Below, piece by piece: positions 46,996 to 56,266 of a stretch of 64,000 bases of DNA. The DNA is taken from the NCBI GenBank assembly GCA_034521495.1, contig JAXHMK010000019.1:1-64000 (forward strand), read 5' to 3'. The notes below the pieces were generated by a model. That model was not told the DNA's origin, did no database searches, and saw nothing but the letters and a program-made list of their open reading frames with translations. Within the stretch, counting starts at the first letter, position 1. Each line of letters begins with the position of its first letter. The position numbers and the translations under genes are program-made. The DNA comes from Balneolaceae bacterium (lineage in GTDB: Bacteria; Bacteroidota; Rhodothermia; Balneolales; Balneolaceae).

Positions 46996-48732
46996 ATGAA
47001 CATGCATAATGGACACCATCTATTTATGAAAGCATTTCTGACATTAATTCTTTTAGTAACTTGTCTTCATTCTCAGGTATCTGCGCAATCATTTTCAGAA
47101 GCAATGGAGATGTACAGGGATGAAAATTATCAGCAGGCAGCTGAACTTTTTCTGAACTCTGATGATGATCGTTCTCTACTTTTTGCCGGCAAAAGTTTCC
47201 TTGCCCTTACTGAGTATTCAACCGCCATAAACCATTTGCAGACAGCATCTCAAAGTTCTCAGCAGAATATTCGTCAGGAAGCACTCTACTCACTTGCTAT
47301 GGCTCAATTCATCCTTAAAAATTACGATGTAAGCCTTGAGCATCTTTATGAATTAGCTTCCAGCAATAACCAAACAGGCTTGAGATCGGATGCTCAACGC
47401 TTCTATAATCAGATTTTAAACTACCTGAGCGTCCAGGATCGCTATGAAATATTGTACAAGTTACAATCGCCGGGTATACAGTTCGATCTTGTACGAAGTT
47501 CAAAACCCTTTCTGAATGCAGATGCTTTTAGAATAATGGTCAGCGAACTGGTTAAAACAACGGGAGATGCCTTCAGCCGGCAAGAAATTGAACGAGAACT
47601 TCTGGCTGATTTGAGATCTCAAACCGGGCAAATTGAATACCCTGCCGCTCCTGAAGGGATGGTATATAATATCGGGGTAATTCTTCCTCTGTTTGGTGAA
47701 GAGGATCCTGATTTCACCATTCCAAGAAATCTATACTATGGCATGGTGCTGGCTGCCGATGATTTCAACGAACGAAACAGGAATCAGAAGGTAAATCTCA
47801 TTTTCAAAAACTCTGCAGAGAATGCGGATACAACCGCAGCCGTTTTTTCAGAATTGGCATTGACAAAAAAGATAGATGCTGTTATTGGCCCGCTGTTTTC
47901 GGAACCGGCCTCGAGAATGGCTCGCCTGTCTGAAGAGTATCAAATACCGATGCTGGCACCACTTGCCAACTCCGACAGCCTGAACCTGGATTACAATTAC
48001 ACATACCAGATGAATCCCACATTTGAGATGCATGGCAAGAGAATGGCTCAGTTTGCCGTACAGGAATTACGGCTGGATACACTGGCTATTATTACAGAAG
48101 AGAACTCGTTAGGCCGAAATTCTGCACTCGCTTTTCGACACGAAGCAGAACGACTGGGGGCAAACATCTCTTACTACATTGAGGAAGATTTTGCATCCAC
48201 CGGTTACGATTTTGGAGAGATCACGGATGTGTTTACGTCGGATGCAGCATTGATCGATTCGCTGAATATCCGCCCATCTGATGCTATCTTCGCTCCTTTT
48301 ACCGGTGAGGCATCCACCACCATGATGAACTTGTTGATGAATAACCTGGAGGCAATGGACAGTGATCTGATTGTTCTGGGAACAGAACAATGGGAGTTTG
48401 CTCCGTTGACTGATTACCAAAGACAATTCTTTGATATCTATTACACACAGTCATTTGTTCAGAATCCTGATACTTCATCCATGCGTTTCTTTACAGACGA
48501 TTACGAAACGAGATTTGGAACTGAACCAGATCGCTTCTCTCGTATAGGCTACGATACAGCCAATTACCTTTTCCGAAGTCTCGAAACAGCCGGAAATCCT
48601 GATTATCTCGGACGAGCCATTCGAAATGGGTCGATTTTCAACGGATTGGCATTTCAAATTTTCTTTGATGGCCGAAGGATAAATCAGCATATATTTATCC
48701 GGTCTCTGTCTGAGGAAAATTCAAGATTATGA
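46996..48732 (+). CDS. Exported TPR plus periplasmic-binding-fold protein (LpoA/ABC substrate-binding-like)
   Basis: This 578-residue exported protein has a signal peptide that may truly begin at the internal Met of MKAFLTLILLVTC (47026), with the cleavage site after QVSAQ. Residues about 30-200 form TPR-like helices (NYQQAAELFLNSDD, SLLFAGKSFLALTEY). From about 220 a type I periplasmic-binding fold follows: IGVILPLFGEEDP, GMVLAADDFNERN, DAVIGPLFSEPASRMARLSE and DTLAIITEENSLGRNSALAF. This combination resembles LpoA-type penicillin-binding-protein activators. It ends 4 bp from the stop of convergent mltG, another peptidoglycan gene. Confidence 0.82.
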   Translation: MNMHNGHHLFMKAFLTLILLVTCLHSQVSAQSFSEAMEMYRDENYQQAAELFLNSDDDRSLLFAGKSFLALTEYSTAINHLQTASQSSQQNIRQEALYSLAMAQFILKNYDVSLEHLYELASSNNQTGLRSDAQRFYNQILNYLSVQDRYEILYKLQSPGIQFDLVRSSKPFLNADAFRIMVSELVKTTGDAFSRQEIERELLADLRSQTGQIEYPAAPEGMVYNIGVILPLFGEEDPDFTIPRNLYYGMVLAADDFNERNRNQKVNLIFKNSAENADTTAAVFSELALTKKIDAVIGPLFSEPASRMARLSEEYQIPMLAPLANSDSLNLDYNYTYQMNPTFEMHGKRMAQFAVQELRLDTLAIITEENSLGRNSALAFRHEAERLGANISYYIEEDFASTGYDFGEITDVFTSDAALIDSLNIRPSDAIFAPFTGEASTTMMNLLMNNLEAMDSDLIVLGTEQWEFAPLTDYQRQFFDIYYTQSFVQNPDTSSMRFFTDDYETRFGTEPDRFSRIGYDTANYLFRSLETAGNPDYLGRAIRNGSIFNGLAFQIFFDGRRINQHIFIRSLSEENSRL

Positions 48733-48735
48733 ACA

Positions 48736-49797
48736 TTAGGAATCTGAGGAAGATTCTTGTTCCCTTTCTCTTTGAATTCTGTACTGCTCCCGAAGCCACT
48801 GTCTCCACTCCTCACTGGCTTGTTGATGCTCGCTATATGTTTCCGAAAAGCGGTGCGTTCCCTCCGGTGTGGCAACCATGTATAAATAGTCATGCTCTTC
48901 GGGAAAAAGAACTGCACGAATAGAGTTCAAATCGGGATTTGTGATCGGTCCGGGCGGTAATCCTCTAATACGATATGTATTGTAGGGATGATCATATTCG
49001 TAATCCCTGTATAATAACCTCCGCCGCTCTCCAAGTGCATATAACACTGTGGGATCAGCCTGAAGCCGCATATTTCTCTCCAGCCGGTTTAAATACAAAC
49101 CACTGATCGTTGGCTTTTCTTCATTCAAACGAGCTTCCCATTCCACAATTGATGCCAGGGTAATTATTTCATTGAGGCTTAATGGGTTTTGTTCGATCTC
49201 ATTCTCATACTGATCAATCACTAATCTTTTAAATTCAGAATAAATTCGGCGAACAACACTTTTTGGGGGTGAAGTCCAATACATTTCATACGTTTCAGGA
49301 AGCATTCTGGCCATTAGCTGTTCGCCTGTTAAACCGAACTCGAGGGCAATCTCTGAACTGTCTTGAAAAATTTGACGAAAAGAGAGACTGTCTGCTCTTA
49401 ATTGGGTTGACAGATTTTTAGACAATCGGTCTGCATCAATACCGGGCACTATTGTAACCGGTCCCGGATCCTGGATACCTCTTCCAAGTTTCGACAGAAA
49501 CTCTGAGTATGAATCTTCATTTGATAACAGATACCGCCCGGCTTGGTAATTTCTCCAGCCCAATGTATTTGCAGCCCAGACCAACTCATCTTGATTAAAA
49601 TCAATTTCAAGTGTTTTAAGGCTTTCAACAAGTCCATCTACACGAGATGACTCCTCCAAATATATCTCGAAGGTACCCGGCGTTGTTGTGATGCTTTTAG
49701 TAAATAATCTTGTATTCCTGGAAAGCAGTGTGCTAAAAAGAATACCCACAAACAGCAGTAATAGTGTGGTTATCTCTTTCTTTGAAAAATGGTTCAT
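48736..49797 (-). CDS. mltG: Endolytic murein transglycosylase MltG
   Basis: An ATG at 49833 exists, but starting at 49797 (MNHFSKKEITTLLLLFVG) gives a normal single N-terminal membrane anchor. The YceG domain follows, with a LysM-like subdomain, LLPETYEMYWTSPP near the domain hinge, the catalytic Glu region ITLASIVEWEAR, LYLNRLERNMRLQADPTVLY and GLPPGPITNPDLNSIRAVL. It cleaves nascent glycan strands to set their length. The last 20 residues are charged and Glu/Arg-rich. It is convergent with the LpoA-like gene. Confidence 0.95.
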   Translation of the reverse strand: MNHFSKKEITTLLLLFVGILFSTLLSRNTRLFTKSITTTPGTFEIYLEESSRVDGLVESLKTLEIDFNQDELVWAANTLGWRNYQAGRYLLSNEDSYSEFLSKLGRGIQDPGPVTIVPGIDADRLSKNLSTQLRADSLSFRQIFQDSSEIALEFGLTGEQLMARMLPETYEMYWTSPPKSVVRRIYSEFKRLVIDQYENEIEQNPLSLNEIITLASIVEWEARLNEEKPTISGLYLNRLERNMRLQADPTVLYALGERRRLLYRDYEYDHPYNTYRIRGLPPGPITNPDLNSIRAVLFPEEHDYLYMVATPEGTHRFSETYSEHQQASEEWRQWLREQYRIQREREQESSSDS

Positions 49798-50247
49798 GGA
49801 ATAAAACTTTTTACACAAATGAAACGTGCACAATATAACATTTACTATAAATCTTTAGCACCCCATCAAGTAAGAAAATTGTAAGCATACAGTAAGAGGA
49901 GTTACCCCATTTTCTATTGCAAAACGATCTGCGATATATTCTCATCTCAGTGTTCTGCTCCGGGATGGTAGTCAGGACTGCTCTGTTACATGTATTTAGC
50001 CAATATACGGCGGAGCAGAGCAACGCCTGCATTCTGTTTCACAGCAGAGCGGTGAATCAAGGGAAAAATGCTTTACTCTTCGCATGCCCTACGTAGCTTT
50101 AGCGAAGTTGGGCCTTGTGCACAACCAAATTTCCTGGTGCATAATCCCAGTTAAAAAAATGGGTTATCGAAACAATTCTGAGAAACCGACGTATATTTTC
50201 AAGACACAATTTTTGGCAACCGAAAGGTGCCAAATGCCCTAAAAAAC
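49798..50247. other. Intergenic region with foldable sequence; no gene
   Basis: About 450 bp between the divergently placed mltG 5' end and the Omp85-like 3' end. TCTGCTCCG (about 49959) can pair with CGGAGCAGA (about 50016), and TGCTCTG with CAGAGCA inside the same region. There is no recognisable RNA family and no coding frame. The mltG promoter must lie in its left part. Confidence 0.4.
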
Positions 50248-50284
50248 AGTCTCAGGCTTTGACCGGTCTGAGGCTCTTTTTTTT
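50248..50284. terminator. Bidirectional Rho-independent terminator
   Basis: A roughly 10-bp stem with some wobble pairs (AGTCTCAGGC/GTCTGAGGCT) and a GC-containing loop is followed by eight T on the plus strand and by six T on the minus strand. On the minus strand it lies 70 bp past the Omp85-like stop codon and so ends the envelope operon. Confidence 0.8.
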
Positions 50285-50353
50285 GCTCGCAATTGTGTTG
50301 ATCTCTCCTAACGTGAATTTTTTACCCGGTCATTGGATTGCAGGCAATACAGA

Positions 50354-51745
50354 CTAAAAGGTAGGATTAAACCGAATCCACAATGTAGGCGATTTGTCGA
50401 ATGTTTTGAGCGGCCAGGCCATCTCAAGACGGAATGCCCCTGAACCAATTCCAAATCCGGCATCATGTTGCATATCAGAAACAGAGAATGAATCAAATCC
50501 GGTAAAAGGTGTATTTGAGTTCAGTAGTTCGGGTGATTGCTGCGTCCAGCCTGAATCGAGAAATAACAGGAGGTGCAGGTTATAATCTTCTATCCATTCT
50601 CCGGAATACCCTGATGGTCTTCCAAACTGAACTTCCAGATTACTCAAAATCATCTGGTTCCCCTGGAAAATCTTATAGGGCGATCCCCTGAGTGTACCAA
50701 TACCCCCCAGGTAAAAATCCTTAAAATCGGGAGCATTTCCTGTGATCCCACCGGCCTGAACTCTCCACCGGAAAATTGAACCGGGCTCAAAATTGTAATA
50801 CAATCTGAATTCCGATAAATATTTATTGAATCGGTAATTTTCGTCACTTGCATGATTATCAGCCAGTTCCGCTTTAACAGATGCTGCCATCGTAAATTTG
50901 TTGGCAATTAAAATATTTCGCGGATTTATAGAGAGGGATAAACCATAGATATCCAGATCTAACTGATCGGCATTTGCATCAACAGGGCGATTTATTCGGT
51001 ATGTACTGGATTTGCCGAATAACGAAAATTTGGTGTTTCGCTCAAGGCTTGAAAATGTATCGCGGTTATAAGAAAAACCCGCTTCCAGCCAACGTTGTGT
51101 TCGGAAAATTCCATAAAACCCAAAACCCTCCATGTTGTAGTAATCAGGATAATCATACCCTGCAAAAAAAGATGTCAGGGATGATTCAACAAGTCCAACT
51201 CGTTTATAGTCTTCTGTGTATGTAGCATCATGGAATTCGCCCCCAATCAACACTCTCCTGTTTTCGCCAATCACTTTCTCAAGGCCAATAGCATATTCCC
51301 ATTCTTTGGAAGCCGTTCCCCACCCAATAAGTCCATGAGGTTGAATTTGCGGAATATCAAGAAATGAGCCGTAACGGTGCCATTGCATTCGTTCTTTTCG
51401 ATAGCCAATAAACAAACCATTTACCCGATTGAAATGAATTGTAGGAAGATTGGGATACAAGCTGTAAAGATCACTGCTGTAATAGGGCCCCGCTTCAATA
51501 CTGCCTCCAAGATCTACACCGGTTCTTGATAATTGCTGTACTGCTGAGTCAACCTCATCTCTATCTTTCTGTTGCCCCTTCTGTTCACTGGTGGTATCCT
51601 TCCGCCCAAAAAGTTCATCGAGAGATTTATTAAAGATAGGATCCCTCTCAAAAGGATTATCCTGATTTTGGCTTTGAGCAAACAAGCCCGTTTGAGCAAC
51701 CAAAAAAACGATAAGTATTACCAGATATCTACTCATTCCATTCAA
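50354..51745 (-). CDS. Omp85/BamA-type outer-membrane beta-barrel without POTRA domains
   Basis: This 463-residue outer-membrane protein has a signal peptide (cleavage after GLFAQ) and then a low-complexity linker rich in D, Q and R (about 25-75). From there the sequence alternates as amphipathic beta strands. The C-terminal third shows LGGIGTLRGSPYKIFQGNQM then SNLEVQFG, the Omp85 pattern of an LRG loop followed by a G-N-x5-N-L-E strand. The last residues PTLWIRFNPTF end with Phe, the beta-signal. No POTRA domain is visible. It may be a TamA/patatin-type barrel. It is the last gene of the SpoIIE operon. Confidence 0.75.
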   Translation of the reverse strand: MNGMSRYLVILIVFLVAQTGLFAQSQNQDNPFERDPIFNKSLDELFGRKDTTSEQKGQQKDRDEVDSAVQQLSRTGVDLGGSIEAGPYYSSDLYSLYPNLPTIHFNRVNGLFIGYRKERMQWHRYGSFLDIPQIQPHGLIGWGTASKEWEYAIGLEKVIGENRRVLIGGEFHDATYTEDYKRVGLVESSLTSFFAGYDYPDYYNMEGFGFYGIFRTQRWLEAGFSYNRDTFSSLERNTKFSLFGKSSTYRINRPVDANADQLDLDIYGLSLSINPRNILIANKFTMAASVKAELADNHASDENYRFNKYLSEFRLYYNFEPGSIFRWRVQAGGITGNAPDFKDFYLGGIGTLRGSPYKIFQGNQMILSNLEVQFGRPSGYSGEWIEDYNLHLLLFLDSGWTQQSPELLNSNTPFTGFDSFSVSDMQHDAGFGIGSGAFRLEMAWPLKTFDKSPTLWIRFNPTF

Positions 51746-51799
51746 TTTTTATTCCCTACGATAAGAAAATGATTGTGTTACATTCAGATCCATTAAAAA

Positions 51800-53890
51800 T
51801 TAATTCTGCATCTTTAAAACCATGATCGTGATATCATCATGAGGTTCTCTGCCGCCAGACCAGGTGTTTATCAATTGTGTGAGTTGATTTACGATATCGT
51901 TTGCGCTCATTCCATCAGAATTACAAAGAAGATTTTCTATCTTATTCAAACCAAGCATTTCCCGTTTGGGGTCAAACAACTCCGTCAGGCCGTCACTCAT
52001 CATCAACAGGATATCCCCGGTATCCATAGTAAACTTCTCATTTTCGTATGGGTACTTTACAGTTCCTCCCAGAGGTAATCCTTTGAGTGTAATTCTATCC
52101 ACACAGTTTGTATTTCTCTTAAAATGTAATGCAGGCGGCATACCCGCTGTTGCAATCTCAATCTCATTTCCTTTGCACCGGGCCAACATCAGCCCCATAT
52201 ACATCATTTTCATATTCATATTACGCAAGCCTGAAGATATTCTCCCTAACATGGTTAGATTATTCATCTCATGGACGAGTGTATGAAAATAGCTCTTTGC
52301 AGCCGCCACCATAATTCCGGCTTTCATTCCGTGTCCCGTTGCATCGCCTAATGCAAGCACTAATGTACCGTCCGGGGCTACGCTATAATCGTAGTAATCG
52401 CCTCCTACTTCTGTTGCTGTCTCCATAAACACGGCCAAATCATATCCGGGCAGAGATGGCATTTTTTTCGGTAACATGGAAAGTTGCAGAGCCCGTGCTT
52501 CTTCAAGTTCAGTCGTTTTGCGTTTGTTTTCTGCCTCCAGCAGTCGTTTCTCAATTTCCCGCTCCTTATTAATGCGCTCCTGTTCTAATGAACGCTTCGA
52601 CAGATGTCTCACTTCAATTAGTTTCTGTTCGAGCCTTCTTTGCGTAATTGCAAAATCGCGAGACAAAAATACCGACATCGACATAACCAGGACTCCCGAA
52701 CCAACCATATTTCCAAGTTGTACGCTTCCTGATAGAATCTCAAAATTTACCATCACATTGTAGATAAGAGAAAAAACATAAACTAAAACGCCAACTCCCA
52801 ACAACCATACACCACCCCGATTTCTATAGAACATTACGATAACGGTTCGGAGTATCTCTGCTACAAAAACTAAAATGGCTAACTCTCTGAGCCAAACCGT
52901 TTGCATGGGATAATACCATATCAACAAACTCACTATTATACCCGCCGCCACCAGGAAATTGGAATAGAATGGTGTAATCTTCTTGTCGATACTGTGTGTA
53001 AAACGGGTTGCAAAGGTGAGTACCAGCACTTCTATAACAAATATAAATTTAATGAATTGAAGTGTGCCTGTTGTGTTTTCAAGTAGTTCTACTTTGTAGA
53101 TCAGGTAGGATAGAATGGCTAAAAAACCGACAAAAATCGAAAAATAGAGATTCCTCTTTTCCGACGGATAAAACACAAAAAGCAGAAAGTGGATAACCCC
53201 AAAAGCCAGCAAGGCGCCAATGTAAAATAGATTTCTGCCCGTCCATTGAGATATGAATGAAAATGTCTCCTCCTGGTGATGTTCCCAATCTCCCAACAGA
53301 AACCGAAACCCGTTATAGCCCATCATCAACTCCGTTTCAGAATAATTTGGATTGATAAAGCGGACAGCTAAGGTTTGAAATTCCTGGTCAGAAAATACTA
53401 TGGCAAGAGGATTGTTGCTGTTGTACGAAGCAACTGATTCCGGATCGGTCGAAAATTCTCCCAGTTCTTTTACTTTCTCACCATTCAGATAGATTTCTGA
53501 TGCACCAAGATGGCGTTCAACAATCAGTGCAACCGGTTTTCCCCTTAAACTTTCATCAACCCGAAACTGTTTTCGGAACCATCCGATTCCCGACCAATCC
53601 ATAAATGACAGATCGGCCTGAGACAAGTTCGTACTTAAATAATCCCACCCCGAGTCATCATAATTGGGATCGGCCCATGCCAGGCTGTCTCCCACTCTGA
53701 ATTTCCACAGATCCTGAATGTAGATAATTTTGTTCTCATTCTGCATCATATCCGCAGAAATCTCTTCGATTTCCGCTTCGGGAAATTGGAAAATATCTTC
53801 ATCCTGGGCAGATAAAGAATCACCCCAGAGGAGAATGATGCCCCAAAAAACAATATTAAATATACCCAGTTTATACACCTTTGAATTCAC
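51800..53890 (-). CDS. 7TM-DISM receptor with SpoIIE/PP2C phosphatase output (RsbU-like)
   Basis: This 696-residue membrane receptor has a signal peptide (1-28), a periplasmic jelly-roll/galactose-binding-like sensor (about 55-195; WADPNYDDSGWDYLSTNL, YLNGEKVKELG), seven hydrophobic segments (about 210-415), a coiled coil (about 418-470) and a cytosolic SpoIIE/PP2C domain with EVGGDYYD (494-501), GDATGHGMKAG (515-525) and the terminal PHDDITIMVLK. All metal-binding aspartates are present. It should dephosphorylate an anti-anti-sigma-type partner in response to an envelope or ligand cue; none is adjacent. Its ATG overlaps the DUF4097 stop by four bases, so the two are coupled. Confidence 0.9.
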   Translation of the reverse strand: MNSKVYKLGIFNIVFWGIILLWGDSLSAQDEDIFQFPEAEIEEISADMMQNENKIIYIQDLWKFRVGDSLAWADPNYDDSGWDYLSTNLSQADLSFMDWSGIGWFRKQFRVDESLRGKPVALIVERHLGASEIYLNGEKVKELGEFSTDPESVASYNSNNPLAIVFSDQEFQTLAVRFINPNYSETELMMGYNGFRFLLGDWEHHQEETFSFISQWTGRNLFYIGALLAFGVIHFLLFVFYPSEKRNLYFSIFVGFLAILSYLIYKVELLENTTGTLQFIKFIFVIEVLVLTFATRFTHSIDKKITPFYSNFLVAAGIIVSLLIWYYPMQTVWLRELAILVFVAEILRTVIVMFYRNRGGVWLLGVGVLVYVFSLIYNVMVNFEILSGSVQLGNMVGSGVLVMSMSVFLSRDFAITQRRLEQKLIEVRHLSKRSLEQERINKEREIEKRLLEAENKRKTTELEEARALQLSMLPKKMPSLPGYDLAVFMETATEVGGDYYDYSVAPDGTLVLALGDATGHGMKAGIMVAAAKSYFHTLVHEMNNLTMLGRISSGLRNMNMKMMYMGLMLARCKGNEIEIATAGMPPALHFKRNTNCVDRITLKGLPLGGTVKYPYENEKFTMDTGDILLMMSDGLTELFDPKREMLGLNKIENLLCNSDGMSANDIVNQLTQLINTWSGGREPHDDITIMVLKMQN

Positions 53891-54891
53891 TTTTGAGATT
53901 CAGATACTTGAATTCTTCCCGACATTGTTGACACGCGAACCGGTAAACCACCCTCTCTAATGACGACATTGAGGTCTCGTTGGTTTTGATCACTTTCGGT
54001 GATACTTGATTCTCTCAATCCTCTTAAATCATAACTCATTGCACTACCTTCAATGTCAAAACCACTCGTTTCCGGCAGAAACAGTTCAATATCTCCGCTA
54101 ATTGTTTCTAAATAAATTCCTTTTGATACATCCGTAAAATCAGCATAAATATTCCCGCTTGTTGTTGCGGAAACCAGCGTACCTCTCATCTTTGATGCAT
54201 GAATATCTCCCGAAACCGAACGGACTCGTGCCTCACCGGAGTTCGAAACAATGTTCACACTCCCGTTCACGGTCTTAGCGTACACATTGCCTTTTACGTT
54301 TGCCAAATCAATATTTCCCGTGGTGGAAACAACCCGAATCTCTCCCTTTGTATGACTTATACTAATATCTCCTGTCTGATTCTGTATAAAGTGATCTCCT
54401 TCCACATCATCAAGAAAAATATTTCCATTAAAAGCACGCAGATTTGTAGTTACGTTTTTCGGGGTTTGTACTAAAAAATGAAATTTAATATCGCTGTCTC
54501 TTGGAACTTGACCCGATTTTTTATCCTCCACAGATGCAATTATACGATCACCCTGCTGCTGTAGAATTATCCGGAAATTATCGAGACTTCTTCGCCCCGA
54601 CCACAGCGAAAAACTTCTCTCCAGAAACAGATCAACTTTAACGCCGTTAATATCCGGGTTTTGAAAAACTTCAATATTCCCGGTGGTTGTATGAACCGTT
54701 ACTTTTGGGATTCCGCGTACCCTGAAAAATTCGGATTTATAGGGCTTTTCCTGTAAATCACCGAAAGAAGTGGTTTCTGTAAAGTTCTCGCTATAGTTAT
54801 GGTAAGCAACCTGTTGAGCAGATGAGCTATCAGGAATAACTGAGAACAAGATCAGAGCAATATGGAGAAAGATTGATTTCAAAAACGTCAT
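53887..54891 (-). CDS. Exported DUF4097 beta-helix repeat protein
   Basis: An upstream ATG (54960) exists, but the ATG at 54891 gives a standard signal peptide (MTFLKSIFLHIALILFSV, cleaved after SSAQ). The mature protein is a run of roughly 20-residue beta-strand units: VTVHTTTGNIEVFQNPD, LRAFNGNIFLDDVEGDHF, NQTGDISISHTKGEIRVVST, TGNIDLANVKGNVYAKTVNG and SGDIHASKMRGTLVSATTSG. That is the DUF4097/adhesin-like right-handed beta solenoid. Such proteins accompany membrane stress and sigma/anti-sigma systems. It overlaps the 7TM-SpoIIE gene by 4 bp and could be its sensor partner (inference). Confidence 0.85.
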   Translation of the reverse strand: MTFLKSIFLHIALILFSVIPDSSSAQQVAYHNYSENFTETTSFGDLQEKPYKSEFFRVRGIPKVTVHTTTGNIEVFQNPDINGVKVDLFLERSFSLWSGRRSLDNFRIILQQQGDRIIASVEDKKSGQVPRDSDIKFHFLVQTPKNVTTNLRAFNGNIFLDDVEGDHFIQNQTGDISISHTKGEIRVVSTTGNIDLANVKGNVYAKTVNGSVNIVSNSGEARVRSVSGDIHASKMRGTLVSATTSGNIYADFTDVSKGIYLETISGDIELFLPETSGFDIEGSAMSYDLRGLRESSITESDQNQRDLNVVIREGGLPVRVSTMSGRIQVSESQK

Positions 54892-55001
54892 ATGCAGCAA
54901 ATGGTAGTGATGTATCATCCAAAAAATATCGACATCAGCATAACGGAACAGTTCCGCCATCTATCTTCATTACGCCATCTTTCCATAGTGTGTTGCAGAC
55001 T

Positions 55002-55562
55002 CTAATAAGATTTTGTTTTAAAAACTCCAATCAAAAAAAGGATATGATCATTTAACTGTTTTTCAATGAGTTCCGCTCCTTTTCGGATATCATCCCGCGA
55101 TACATTTGCCGCAAATCGTTTATCCTTCAGCTTTTTTGTAACGGATTTTACTTTCATATCTGAGAATCCATTTGGCCTCATCAATGCAACAGCATTCATA
55201 AATCCCGAAAGTTCATCACAGGCAAAAAGGTATCGTTCTATCTCCGTTTCCGGCTGTTTTCCGGTTCGCCCGGGCGCATGTGCTTCGATAGCTGATAATA
55301 TTTCTGACGGATATTTAAAGGGAGGTAAAATTTCATTTAAAGCTTTTTGAGGATGTTCATCCGGATATTTTTCCCAATCCAGATCGTGTAATAAACCTGC
55401 TGTCCACCAATTTTCTTTTTCCTGATCCGGTAATCCCAGTTTATCTGCATAACCTTCCATAGCATCCGCTACCATATGGGAATGGAGAATTAAACTATCG
55501 GATTCTATATACGTTTCCAGCAATTCTTCAGATTGCTCTCGTGTTCTATCTATTGTATTCAT
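55002..55562 (-). CDS. HD-domain hydrolase
   Basis: This 186-residue cytoplasmic protein has an HD fold. H27 lies in LILHSHMVADAM, the His-Asp pair H59/D60 in WTAGLLHDLDWEKYP, and a further His in AIEAHAPGRTG. A later D lies in LFACDELSGFMNA, as in many HDIG phosphohydrolases. The substrate, probably a nucleotide, is not predictable. It overlaps the TM2 gene by one base and precedes DUF4097 by about 110 bp from the chosen start. Confidence 0.85.
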   Translation of the reverse strand: MNTIDRTREQSEELLETYIESDSLILHSHMVADAMEGYADKLGLPDQEKENWWTAGLLHDLDWEKYPDEHPQKALNEILPPFKYPSEILSAIEAHAPGRTGKQPETEIERYLFACDELSGFMNAVALMRPNGFSDMKVKSVTKKLKDKRFAANVSRDDIRKGAELIEKQLNDHILFLIGVFKTKSY

Positions 55563-55909
55563 CAGTCAAACTCTCTCAACAGATCTTTTGCAACTTTCCG
55601 GTTATACTCAAATGCAAAATTCTTGTAATTAATCATATCAACAATTGTACCGATAAAACAAAGCCCTACAGTTAGTAAGTAGAGAATTCCCATTCCTATA
55701 TGTCCTACAAAAAACCGATGGATTCCGGCAACACCCGGAACCAGGCCCAATACGGCTAATGCCATAAATAATATCGGATCTTTCCGCCGGGATCGATAAA
55801 TATTTGAGAACATTTTTGCCTTCTCATCCGGCATGTCCTCAATAATATGGCCGATATATTCAGACTCATCTCCTTCAAGTTCAGGCAAGTATTCAAATAT
55901 CTTTTTCAT
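55562..55909 (-). CDS. TM2-domain membrane protein
   Basis: This 115-residue protein has a charged N-terminus (about 1-45) followed by the TM2 domain: two hydrophobic helices joined by a short turn, with the signature GVAGIHRFFVGHIGMGILYL and a conserved Asp in TIVDMINY. TM2 proteins are small integral membrane proteins of unknown function. It overlaps the DUF2752 gene by 17 bp and the HD gene by 1 bp, a tightly packed operon. Confidence 0.9.
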   Translation of the reverse strand: MKKIFEYLPELEGDESEYIGHIIEDMPDEKAKMFSNIYRSRRKDPILFMALAVLGLVPGVAGIHRFFVGHIGMGILYLLTVGLCFIGTIVDMINYKNFAFEYNRKVAKDLLREFD

Positions 55910-56219
55910 AGTTCTTTTCTTTTTTAAGGTTATTATTACGCTGAAATATAGAACCTATTCTCGCAATGATTACTAAGATTGAAATGATACCCAAAGGATG
56001 GGTCTGCACGGATGCTGTCAGATTTCCGCGCGCTGCAAATGCTACAGATTTGCCTAATCCACAACCGGGACAGAATTCGAATCCCAGGCGATCAATCAGG
56101 CAAAAAGATGGTGCCTGGCTGAACGGATCCAAAAGTGCCATCAGTAGAAGACCTGAAAGCAGGGCTATCCACTCAAAATGCAAAAAAAAGTAATATCTGA
56201 ATGGTTCTCTGTCAGACAT
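55893..56219 (-). CDS. DUF2752 membrane protein
   Basis: This 108-residue protein has two or three hydrophobic segments and the DUF2752 hallmark CLIDRLGFEFCPGCGLGKSV, where a CPGCGLG turn lies between the first helix and the HPLGIISILVIIARIG helix. The cysteines could bind a metal or form a disulfide. Function is unknown for the family. It is the first gene of the six-gene minus-strand operon; its start faces the TonB receptor gene, with about 47 bp between them. Confidence 0.88.
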   Translation of the reverse strand: MSDREPFRYYFFLHFEWIALLSGLLLMALLDPFSQAPSFCLIDRLGFEFCPGCGLGKSVAFAARGNLTASVQTHPLGIISILVIIARIGSIFQRNNNLKKEKNYEKDI

Positions 56220-56266
56220 AATTATATCTTATAGTAATCCATATTTAATAAAATAACACAGATTTA

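Noticed and set aside
49900-50284. Plus-strand non-coding RNA ending at the hairpin with eight T
   Set aside because: The same hairpin has six T on the minus strand and sits 70 bp after the Omp85-like stop, so a bidirectional terminator for the envelope operon explains it. No RNA family is recognised.
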